A stretch of 64,000 bases of DNA from Cytophagales bacterium. GTDB taxonomy: Bacteria; Bacteroidota; Bacteroidia; Cytophagales; Microscillaceae. This document shows positions 8,594 through 17,300 of the stretch, in pieces. The notes below the pieces were generated by a model. The model was not told the DNA's origin. It did no database searches and saw only the letters and a list, made by a program, of their open reading frames with translations. Positions within the stretch are counted from its first letter, which is position 1. Each line of letters opens with the position of its first letter. Location of the stretch: assembly GCA_004293905.1 (NCBI GenBank), contig RDZE01000019.1, forward strand, positions 1-64,000. The letters are read 5' to 3'. Both the position numbers and the translations under genes were made by a program.

Positions 8594-9591
8594 TATTTTG
8601 AATGATTGTATAATTGATAGTACAATTGAATAAGTTGTTTTATGATACTTTGGTTGTCTAACTTTTTAGTGAATATATGACTTCTAATATCTATGTTAAG
8701 TATTTCTTCTTGGGTTTTTAAGCATTTATGAGCTAACTCCGCCATCGTTTGGCTGTCTTGTTTGGCTGACACATAGCAGTTGGGAATATCTTCTAACATT
8801 TTTACCACATTGCCTACCGAAGTACTTACTACAGCTACATTACAACTGAGTGCTTCTTTCACGGAGTTGGGCGAGCCTTCATAATCAGAAGTAAGAATAT
8901 GTATATGCGAAGCATTGAAATACAAAGGAACTTCTTGTCGTTTTGCATTCACTAAATGCAACTCCTCGATGTCTTCATGTTGGTATTGCTCTTTGAGTTT
9001 TTTTACAATTTCTTGAAATAAGTCGTACCTTTTTTCTTTTCTGTGTAAATCATTCGCACTCACAAATAGCAAGTATTTCTTATCATGGGCTAAGTTTAAT
9101 TTTTGTTTTGCTTCTGACATAGGCATAGGGCTAAAAAAAGAAGTGTCTACACCATTGGGGAGATAGTGAAAACTTAGGTCTTGGAGTGCAAAATCAGGAA
9201 TTTTGTCTTTGAAAATTTTAGCATCTGTATTGCGGAGTACCCAACGATAAAGTCTATTAGAAATCCAAAAAGGAATTTTAGACGCATCAAAAAAACCACT
9301 ACTTAAAAAAGAGGTTATCATTTTTTGTTTTCGAGGTTTCACTAACAAAGCAATAAACGCCGAATAGACATGATGACAATGAATGAGGTCGTATGATTTG
9401 ATTTGTCGCCTTAGCTGAAAAATGGCATTCCAATAGGCTTTTTTCCCTTCTTTTTTCCCATTGATAAAAAAAACGTCATGCATAATAGAGGCATCTCCTT
9501 GTTTGAGCTGTTCTATTTGTTCTTTCACGAAAATACCATACGCGGGTGCATTTTCATAAGGGAAAGCATTGGTAATATGTAGTATTTTCAT
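8593..9591 (-). CDS. Glycosyltransferase family 4 (GT-B fold)
   Basis: The 332-residue protein begins with MKILHITNAFPYENAPAYG, the nucleotide-binding loop of GT4 enzymes, followed by the LIHCHHVYSAF strand. In the C-terminal half, around residues 236-258, is the donor-binding EGSPNSVKEALSCNVAVVS motif with the family's glutamates. It should add one sugar to the glycan being assembled by this operon. It overlaps the upstream membrane protein gene by 4 bases and the downstream carbamoyltransferase gene by one. Donor and acceptor are unknown. Confidence 0.9.
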   Translation of the reverse strand: MKILHITNAFPYENAPAYGIFVKEQIEQLKQGDASIMHDVFFINGKKEGKKAYWNAIFQLRRQIKSYDLIHCHHVYSAFIALLVKPRKQKMITSFLSSGFFDASKIPFWISNRLYRWVLRNTDAKIFKDKIPDFALQDLSFHYLPNGVDTSFFSPMPMSEAKQKLNLAHDKKYLLFVSANDLHRKEKRYDLFQEIVKKLKEQYQHEDIEELHLVNAKRQEVPLYFNASHIHILTSDYEGSPNSVKEALSCNVAVVSTSVGNVVKMLEDIPNCYVSAKQDSQTMAELAHKCLKTQEEILNIDIRSHIFTKKLDNQSIIKQLIQLYYQLYNHSK

Positions 9592-11153
9592 TTTCTTAGG
9601 TTAAGTAATAAGGCAGATAATGTCATCAAAGGAATCATGTATTGGGGTTGGTCTTGTATGTTATCAAAAAACATCAAGGTAGGCAGTGCGAACCATAAGA
9701 CCGCCAAACTCAGTGCCCATTTTTGGAGAAAAGGCGATTGTAAAAAAGTATTTATACGCGAAAACAAAGTAGTGGCGAACAAGAATAAGATGAGTATAAA
9801 AATGACTAAACCCCCTATTCCTAACTCTGACTTGATGGTAATCCAGCCCGCAAACGGAAAAGTAAAATTAGCAGACATCCAAGTCATGAGCATGGCATTT
9901 TCGGCAGTCCATATATCGCCCATGTATTTTTTTACATAGTAAGAAGAGTAAGGCGAAATGAAATTAGGAAGTGTGAGTTGCCCTTTTTCTTTATACAACA
10001 CATCAGTAGCCATAATGTTGGCGGCTTTGCTTCCAAACCTACCCGGACCCGCGCCAATAGCCCAAACGGGTAAATCTTCTAAGTACATATAATAATAAAC
10101 ACGTTGATAGAGTACTATTTTGAGGGGTCTTACCGCACTTTTACTGTCCGATTGTGGGTTGAGGTAGAAGTCTATAAACTTGGCTGTACTTACTCCTGAG
10201 GTAGTCTGAATATACAACTCAAGACCAATAGAAGCACCAAAAATACTAATAAACATCAACACATTTACAACTAAAATTTTGATGCCACTGAGCCATTTGT
10301 TATTCACCAAATAATATTGCAAAAAGGCATAGAATAAAACAATGATTATTGTGATAAAAAAGAGCCCTAATTTTAATTTTGCATCTACATATACCAAGAG
10401 TACCAAAGAAAGGAATAAAAAAAACAATGATTTTAGTTTGAATAAATTTCGGAAACGATAGTGTCGCGAGATGATAGGAGGAAGGTAGTAACTCAGTAAA
10501 TAAGCCACAAAAAAGAAGGTAAGTTTTTCACCATCATCAAAACTACCTTTCCACATGTCATTGCTTTTCAGCGGGTTAAAACTTCTATGAATGGGCAATT
10601 GCAGAAATAAGATAGGAATTTGTAACCATATCAAATGCTCAAAATATTGAAATATGTGTGTGGTTTCCGCTTCGGTATATTTTTGTTGATAAAAATATAC
10701 AAAACACAAAAATGTGCCAAAACTAATCAATAACCAAAGCAATGAATTGTACCAAGCTCCATCTACGAGTGAATATACAAATAACAAGAACAATGAAATA
10801 CCCATATAAAGGTAAATCAAGGTGATGAGCAAGGGATTTTTGGTTTTAAAAAAAAGATTTTCTTTGCCCGTAAATACATTGATGAGGATAAAAATAGGCA
10901 ACAGAAATAAAGTATATTCTATACCTACAAAACAGCTCAATAAGATGGCTTGAATTTGTTGTATTATTTTTTGAAAAATGAAAGCATAGGCTAAAATCGC
11001 TAAAATAAGCAAAGCAAAAATCGCTTTTACAAAACCTCCCACGCCAAAGGTATTGACTACAGCTATGTATATACCAAATATGGGTAGTAAGAGATTAGCA
11101 ATTATATAATAATCAATTTTTCCTCGTAGAAGACCGCTGAGAGAACGATTCAT
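9588..11153 (-). CDS. Large polytopic membrane protein, probable polysaccharide polymerase/ligase
   Basis: The protein is about 521 residues with many long hydrophobic segments and a central periplasmic-looking loop (about residues 310-430) rich in Tyr, Lys and Asp. It has no close match to a single textbook family, but the layout and the place in a glycan operon fit a Wzy-type polymerase. ATG at 11153 is chosen over a TTG at 11213. A good promoter at 11184-11214 would start RNA near 11177, downstream of the TTG, so only the shorter form could be made from it. A flippase role is less likely but not excluded, since no Wzx is visible in the operon. Confidence 0.7.
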   Translation of the reverse strand: MNRSLSGLLRGKIDYYIIANLLLPIFGIYIAVVNTFGVGGFVKAIFALLILAILAYAFIFQKIIQQIQAILLSCFVGIEYTLFLLPIFILINVFTGKENLFFKTKNPLLITLIYLYMGISLFLLFVYSLVDGAWYNSLLWLLISFGTFLCFVYFYQQKYTEAETTHIFQYFEHLIWLQIPILFLQLPIHRSFNPLKSNDMWKGSFDDGEKLTFFFVAYLLSYYLPPIISRHYRFRNLFKLKSLFFLFLSLVLLVYVDAKLKLGLFFITIIIVLFYAFLQYYLVNNKWLSGIKILVVNVLMFISIFGASIGLELYIQTTSGVSTAKFIDFYLNPQSDSKSAVRPLKIVLYQRVYYYMYLEDLPVWAIGAGPGRFGSKAANIMATDVLYKEKGQLTLPNFISPYSSYYVKKYMGDIWTAENAMLMTWMSANFTFPFAGWITIKSELGIGGLVIFILILFLFATTLFSRINTFLQSPFLQKWALSLAVLWFALPTLMFFDNIQDQPQYMIPLMTLSALLLNLRK

Positions 11154-11183
11154 GCAAATTGTAAGGGGCTTATAAAAACGGCT

Positions 11184-11214
11184 CAAAATTAGAGAATTAA
11201 TCGGAAACTGCAAA
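11184..11214 (-). promoter_or_regulatory. Internal promoter of the polysaccharide operon
   Basis: On the minus strand TTTG (11214-11211), 19 bases, then TAATTTTG (11191-11184) match the Bacteroidota TTTG-N19-TANNTTTG promoter. It sits just after the asnB stop and would drive the second part of the operon. It also decides the start of the next gene at 11153. Confidence 0.65.
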
Positions 11215-11232
11215 GTTTTAGATTTTTAATAT

Positions 11233-13047
11233 TCACAAACTACGTAGCCAATAATGGAATACTAAACAACGATAAATAAGAAAAGGATATTTTGTTGGAG
11301 TATTTTGCTGTTTGATGGTTTGCAATAATGGTGCTAACCAAGGCAATGCTTTTGAGTGTTGGGCGATATGAAAGAGGAAGAAAGGGCTAAAAATTTCTGC
11401 TTTGATACTACTCCAATGGTGTTGTAGCCACAGCGACAAAGGAAAACCGAAACCTACTTTAGGGCGTTGTATGATGGCTTCGGGTAGGTATTTTTCGGCA
11501 ATGCGTCTTAGTATATATTTTTGTATTCCTTGTCGGATGTAATAGTTATCGGGTAAAAAAGAGAGTCTTTTTTTTAGTATTGTATCCACATAAGGTACTC
11601 TTATTTCTAACCCATTTGCCATACTCGTAAAATCTGCTGTTTTCAGTGTATTGTGCCTCAAAAAACTTTGCCATTCTACCTCGTTAAGTGTCTTAATGCC
11701 TTGGTACTGTTCCAAAATAAGGTTTAACATTCGATTTTCTTCAGGTATTTCTGGAAGTTTAAAAAATTCTTTCTGCCAAGCCATTTTCAAGGCATCGAGC
11801 AGGGTAGGAGCATTGAAAACCTGCTCTATAGACTTATTATTGATTCCCCAAGCGACCCATGGCAATAGTCCTATTTTGGCAAGCCAATGTCCTAAAGGAT
11901 AATAAAGCAAGGCTTTTTGCCTACGATAGCCAAAAAAAAGTTCATCTGCACCAAGTCCTGAAAGCAATACTCTGATGGCATACTCTTGCTTTGCCTTCTT
12001 GCTAATGAGCCAAGTAGCTACAGCAGCAGGGTCGCCATTGGGCTCGTCAAATTGTGCAACACAAAGCGGGAGCATCTCTATAAATTCTTTAGAGTTAAGC
12101 GGGGTTGCTACTAACGAAGCCCCTAAGTGTTGGTTCAAAATTTTTGCATAGGCATAATCATCAGGCATTTTGGCTCGTGCCAAATCTTCTTTGGGAAGTG
12201 CCAAACAGAAATGATGGCGTGTTTTTGCTTGGGAAGCCATTGCTGCTACTAACGAAGAATCTATTCCTCCGCTTAGTAGTGTGCCAATAGGAACATCGGA
12301 CAAACAATGTTTATTGATGCTATACAACAATTCTTTTTCTACATATTCAATGATGGAAGAGGCTTTTGCATTCGCTGGTGGCGGTTGGGGTACAGTAGGA
12401 ATATAGGGGCGATAAGTGGTAATTTTGAGCGTTTTTTCTGCCATTGCATAGCTCAAGCAACTACCTGCGGGCAGGGCTTCTATGCCCTCGAATATAGTAG
12501 CATCGGAAGCAGACCAGCCCCTAAGCAAAAAAGCTTCAAGAATATTACTGCGCAAAGTGGGTTTTTGTGGGCAAATACGGTATAGGGTACGCATTTCGGA
12601 GGCAAAAGCAAGGCTTTTATCTTCAAAATATTGATAATACAAGGGTTTAATGCCTTGTGTGTCGCGTGCGAGATAGAGTTTTTGGGTACTCTTTTCATAA
12701 ATAACAATAGCAAACATACCCTCAAAAAATGAGAAACAATCTGTACGATAGCGTTTGAAATATTCTATAATGACTTCGCTTTCCGTAGATGTGTACCAAT
12801 GGGCTTTCAACTGATGACGCAAAGTAGGATAGTTATAAATTTCTCCGTTGAACATTACCACATAGCCATCTTTCTCAAAAGGCTGATTGCCCGCTACACC
12901 AAGTTCAATGATAGCCAATCGTTGATGATACAAAGACAGATGCTCTGTGTTGAAAGAGCCTTGATGGTCTTCGCCTCTATGTCTTTGGTATTGGTGTACC
13001 TCTGAGGTGTCATATTGTATGTGGGCAAACCCTGCTATTCCGCACAT
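11233..13047 (-). CDS. Asparagine synthase-type glutamine amidotransferase (AsnB family)
   Basis: The 604-residue protein starts MCGIAGF, so processing exposes the catalytic Cys2 of a class II glutaminase. Other glutaminase residues are in HQRLAI and MFNGEIYN. The synthetase domain has the ATP PP-loop LLSGGIDSSLVAA and FGYRRQK. Two glutaminase motifs differ from the usual form: RGEDHQG replaces RGPDxxG, and STESEV replaces the SDxE motif. In polysaccharide operons such proteins are thought to amidate carboxyl groups of uronic acids rather than to make free asparagine. That role is inferred from context. The only longer start is a TTG at 13053. Confidence 0.88.
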   Translation of the reverse strand: MCGIAGFAHIQYDTSEVHQYQRHRGEDHQGSFNTEHLSLYHQRLAIIELGVAGNQPFEKDGYVVMFNGEIYNYPTLRHQLKAHWYTSTESEVIIEYFKRYRTDCFSFFEGMFAIVIYEKSTQKLYLARDTQGIKPLYYQYFEDKSLAFASEMRTLYRICPQKPTLRSNILEAFLLRGWSASDATIFEGIEALPAGSCLSYAMAEKTLKITTYRPYIPTVPQPPPANAKASSIIEYVEKELLYSINKHCLSDVPIGTLLSGGIDSSLVAAMASQAKTRHHFCLALPKEDLARAKMPDDYAYAKILNQHLGASLVATPLNSKEFIEMLPLCVAQFDEPNGDPAAVATWLISKKAKQEYAIRVLLSGLGADELFFGYRRQKALLYYPLGHWLAKIGLLPWVAWGINNKSIEQVFNAPTLLDALKMAWQKEFFKLPEIPEENRMLNLILEQYQGIKTLNEVEWQSFLRHNTLKTADFTSMANGLEIRVPYVDTILKKRLSFLPDNYYIRQGIQKYILRRIAEKYLPEAIIQRPKVGFGFPLSLWLQHHWSSIKAEIFSPFFLFHIAQHSKALPWLAPLLQTIKQQNTPTKYPFLIYRCLVFHYWLRSL

Positions 13048-13067
13048 AAGCAAATTTTGGCATTATT

Positions 13068-14336
13068 TTATTGTGGTTGGTTGGAGGGCGAGGAGTTTGA
13101 AGCATAGCTTAACAACAAACTTACAAAAAAAGCCATCAGTACAATTGCTTTTTGCCTGTTGAGCATTGCTTCGGTGATGAAAGAAACACTTAATAGTGTA
13201 ATGAGGGACAACAAAAGGGTATTTTTTTGTGCTACGGCTTCATAAAAAATAATGCCAAGATAGCTCAATAAAATCAAAAGCCCTATCAAACCTAAGGCTA
13301 CGGCTGTTTCTAAATATTGGTTATGGGTATTGAAACGGAATACATGTCCCCAAAAGTTATTTTTTTCATAACACTTTTGTAAATTATCTTGCACATCACC
13401 CGTGCCGACTCCCCACCAAAAATTTTGTTGCCATATTTCCATCGCACAACGCCATTTTGCTTGGCGCAGTGTCCAGCCGCTTGCATTATTTTTTTGGGCA
13501 TCGAAAACCAACCCTTTTTCTGTAAGCTCTGTAAATCTTTTTTTCAGTGTTTCACTACTCAGCACAATACCTACGGTGAGCACCATCAATACAAAAGTTG
13601 CCAAAAGAATGTACCAACGATAGCGCGGTTGTTGATAAACTGAATAGGTTACGAACCCCATTAGTATTATTACCAATGCGCCCTGCACAATTCTACCACC
13701 CAACAGAAGTAATCCCAGTGAGAGTATTAGTGAACCTAAAGACATCATAGTCCATTGCCACATACGCCAGTTTTTACTATGAAAATATGCCCAATATAAA
13801 AGTATCAGCAGGGCAAAAGCCAAATGCATAGAAAAATAAATGGCATGTAAATTAAGCACAATGCTCAAATCGTGGTAAAAGAAATAATCTAATGATTGAC
13901 TATAGATGTATACCATATAAGCATTGGCAATGCAAAGTAAAAACAAAAATATACAAGTTAATACAAAACTGAGCAATACCCAAAAGATGAGTTGAGGTGT
14001 GAGTTGTTCTTTCGCGCTTAATAAAATCAAAGGAAATAACAAAAGGGGGATTTTTCGTTCTAAATCTATACCTGCTTCTAAACCATTGGCAGAATAAGAA
14101 ACACCATAAACATAACAAATATAGAACAATAATGCAGCCACTAAATAACCACGAAAATAATTTTTGTAACCCAGCCAAGCATCGCCACTTGTAAGCCACA
14201 AGAAACCTAATAGGATAGTAGCAATATTGTTGTATACAATAGTAGGGTAAGGAATCGTGATACTGACGGCTACGCATGCCCCTAAAAACAGTTTAGGATA
14301 CCAATTTTTTTTGTATTGTTGAAAGTAAAATTGCAT
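13068..14336 (-). CDS. O-antigen ligase/polymerase family membrane protein
   Basis: This 422-residue protein has about ten to twelve membrane segments and the same signature region as the product of 3199-4431: WWGVGTGD, a CYEKN segment, FNTHNQYLE, then FITEAMLNRQKAIVLMAFF near the C-terminus. It is the first gene of the polysaccharide operon, directly downstream of a strong promoter. One of the two relatives may polymerise repeat units and the other may ligate the glycan to its carrier, but sequence does not say which. The C-terminal tail is Ser/Pro/Asn-rich. Confidence 0.82.
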   Translation of the reverse strand: MQFYFQQYKKNWYPKLFLGACVAVSITIPYPTIVYNNIATILLGFLWLTSGDAWLGYKNYFRGYLVAALLFYICYVYGVSYSANGLEAGIDLERKIPLLLFPLILLSAKEQLTPQLIFWVLLSFVLTCIFLFLLCIANAYMVYIYSQSLDYFFYHDLSIVLNLHAIYFSMHLAFALLILLYWAYFHSKNWRMWQWTMMSLGSLILSLGLLLLGGRIVQGALVIILMGFVTYSVYQQPRYRWYILLATFVLMVLTVGIVLSSETLKKRFTELTEKGLVFDAQKNNASGWTLRQAKWRCAMEIWQQNFWWGVGTGDVQDNLQKCYEKNNFWGHVFRFNTHNQYLETAVALGLIGLLILLSYLGIIFYEAVAQKNTLLLSLITLLSVSFITEAMLNRQKAIVLMAFFVSLLLSYASNSSPSNQPQ

Positions 14337-14357
14337 ATCATCTCAAGGATAAGAATC

Positions 14358-14388
14358 CAAAATTATAGAATTAATCTTAAAGAGCCAA
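14358..14388 (-). promoter_or_regulatory. Promoter of the polysaccharide operon
   Basis: On the minus strand TTG (14388-14386), a 20-base spacer and TAATTTTG (14365-14358) match the Bacteroidota promoter form. It lies between the CzcA-TolC stop at 14391 and the first operon gene. The -33 part is immediately next to the upstream gene's stop codon. Confidence 0.65.
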
Positions 14389-14390
14389 TT

Positions 14391-17300
14391 TTATTCCTGC
14401 CAATATTCCAATTGTATGAGGGTTTGATTATATGCCCATAAATCTTGCAAATAATTTTGCTCTATTTGAAAAACAAGCAATTGATTTTGTGCAAATATGA
14501 AATAATCTGTTTCGCCAGCACGATAACTTTTTTCGGCTTTTTGTGCCAACAATCGCGCTTGTGGCAGTGCTTCTTGTTCAAAATAATTCAAAGACTGTTG
14601 CAATCGTTGTTGTTCCTGCTGCAAAATCTGTATTTCTGTTTCTATGTATTGTTGATTGTAGGCTATTTGTTGTTCTGCCCATTGCAAGCCTATTTTCTGG
14701 CTTTGGATTTGTGTTTTATTGGCTTTTGCCCAAATAGGAATGGAAACACCTGCTTGTACGGCATGAAGGTTGGGGTTATTACTTTCTTGCATATTATAAT
14801 AGCCTACTCTGAACTCAGGGAGTAGTTTTGTTTTTTCTACGGCTATTTGTGTTTGTTGTAGTGTTTTTTGCGCTTCCAGAAGTGCCATTGTGGGGTGTTG
14901 CATTGTGTTTATGTCTATTGTGTTGTATGCTTCACGCTTTATTAACAGGCTATCTGCAACCTTAAAATTAGTTGCTCCGATTTGCATAAGTCTTGCGAGT
15001 TTTTGGTATTCTTGCGTTATTGTGTATTGTAGTGCTTGGTATTGGTTTTGCACAAGTTTGTATTGCGCTTGTGCGTGCATGGCTTCCATTGCATCTGTTT
15101 CGCCTGTGCTGTAGCGCGTGTTGGCAGCTTTTGCAACTTGCTCAAGAAGATTTGTTTGTTGTTGATACAACTGTTGTTGATGATGTAAGAAAACCAAATG
15201 TTGATAATTAAGTCTTGCTTCTCTAATAAGATTTTTTTCTTTCAATGATAATTCGGCTTGGCTTTCTGCTGTTAATTGTTGATTGAGTTGGTATTGTTTT
15301 CTGTACACAGCAGGTAACATAAAACCTTGCCATACCTGCCATCTGTAGTCAATATTACTATTATTAACATTGCCATATTCCCACGTAAAGTCGGTTTTAG
15401 GGAGGTTAAAAGCTGTTTTTTCAGCCTTTTGTACCATCTCTATTTTTGTTTTTTGTTGTTCCAATTCCTTATTGTTTTCCAATACTTGGTTTATCACTTG
15501 GTTTTCATTCAAGAGAGGGATATTTTGCGCTTGCATAAAATTTGTTGTTAATAGAAAAAATGCGAAAGCGATGATTATACTTTTTTTCATTTTGATAGAG
15601 AAAGAAAATTTTTGATAACTCATACTGTATAAAATAGGCAAAATAATAAGCGTGAGCAAAGTAGCAGTAAATAAACCTCCAATTACCACCGTAGCCAATG
15701 GTTTTTGTACTTCTGCACCAGCCCCATGCGAAAGAGCCATAGGTAAAAAGCCTACACTGGCTACTGTAGCCGTCATCAACACAGGGCGAAAGCGCGTATG
15801 TGTGCCCCTCCAAATACGTACATATACCTTACGAATGCCCTCTTTTTCTAATTGGTTGAAATAGCTGATAAGCACAATACCATTAAGTACTGCTACGCCA
15901 AACAAAGCAATAAAACCAATACCTGCCGAAATACTAAAAGGCATGCCCCGAAACCACAAAGCCCATATACCCCCAATGGAGGCTAAGGGAATGGCTGTAA
16001 AAATGAGTAAAGTTTGGCTTAGTGATTGAAAAGTGAAGTATAACATGATAAGAATGATGCCCAATGCTACAGGAACAGCTATCATCAAACGATTGCGTGC
16101 ATTGACAAGATTTTCGAACTGCCCCCCAAAGGTATAACTATACCCCGGAGGTAGTTTTATATTCTTGTCTACTCTTTCTTGAATATCTAACACCACACTT
16201 TCCATATCTCTCCCATTCACATTGAGCCCAATAGTGATTCTGCGTTTAGCGTTGTCCCTTGATATTTGTGCGGGTACTTGCTCATAGTTAATGTCTGCCA
16301 AAGCCACCAAAGGAATCTGTTCGCCTGAGGGCAAAGGGATATAAAGCTCGCGAATATCATTGAGGTCTTTGCGATAGTCTTTGTCTAAACGAACGACCAA
16401 ATCAAATCTTTTTTCACCCTCAAATACGACCCCTGCTACTGCTCCTGCAAAAGCTGTTTGCAAAATTTGATTGGCTTGCTCTACAGTCAAACCATATTGC
16501 GCCAATCGTTGCCTATCATAGCGAACCACCATTTGCGGCAATCCTGCTACTTGTTCTATTTTTATATTGCTTACACCTTTTACTTTTTGGGCTTCTTGTG
16601 CTACTTTTTTCGCTTCTTGAAGGAGTATTTGCATATCTTCTCCATAAATTTTAATGGCAATATCAGATTTCACCCCCGTCATAAGTTCATTGAAGCGCAT
16701 TTGTATAGGTTGTTGAAATTCAAAATTAACGCCTACAATTTTTTGTAGTGCCTTTTGCATGGTATCAGCCAATGCTTCGCGGTCGTGTGCGGTTGTCCAA
16801 GTAGATTTATCGTTCAATACCACAATAAGGTCATTGGCTTCTACGGGCATAGGGTCAGTAGGTACTTCAGAACTACCAATTTTTGAAACCACTTTTTTTA
16901 CTTCTGGAAAACGTAAGAGTATTTTTTCTGCCAATTGTGAGGTTGCTAAGGTTTGTTCTAAACTTGTGCCTGTCATCAGGCGGGTTTCTACAGCAAAATC
17001 ACCCTCTTCTAACTCTGGAATGAACTCACCGCCCAAATAACCAAATAAAACAAGGCTTCCTACTAAGGTAATTAATACAACACCTAAAATGGCATATTTG
17101 ACCCGTAATGCCCACATCAAAATAGGCGTATATCTTTTACTAAGCCACTCTACAATTTTATCGGCAAAGTTTTTTTGGTGCAAACGACCACCTACCAATA
17201 CCCAAGCCGACATCATAGGCACGTAGGTAAGAGAGAGTAGCAAAGCACCTAAAATGGCATAGCTTACTGTTTGTGCCATAGGTACGAACATTTTGCCCTC

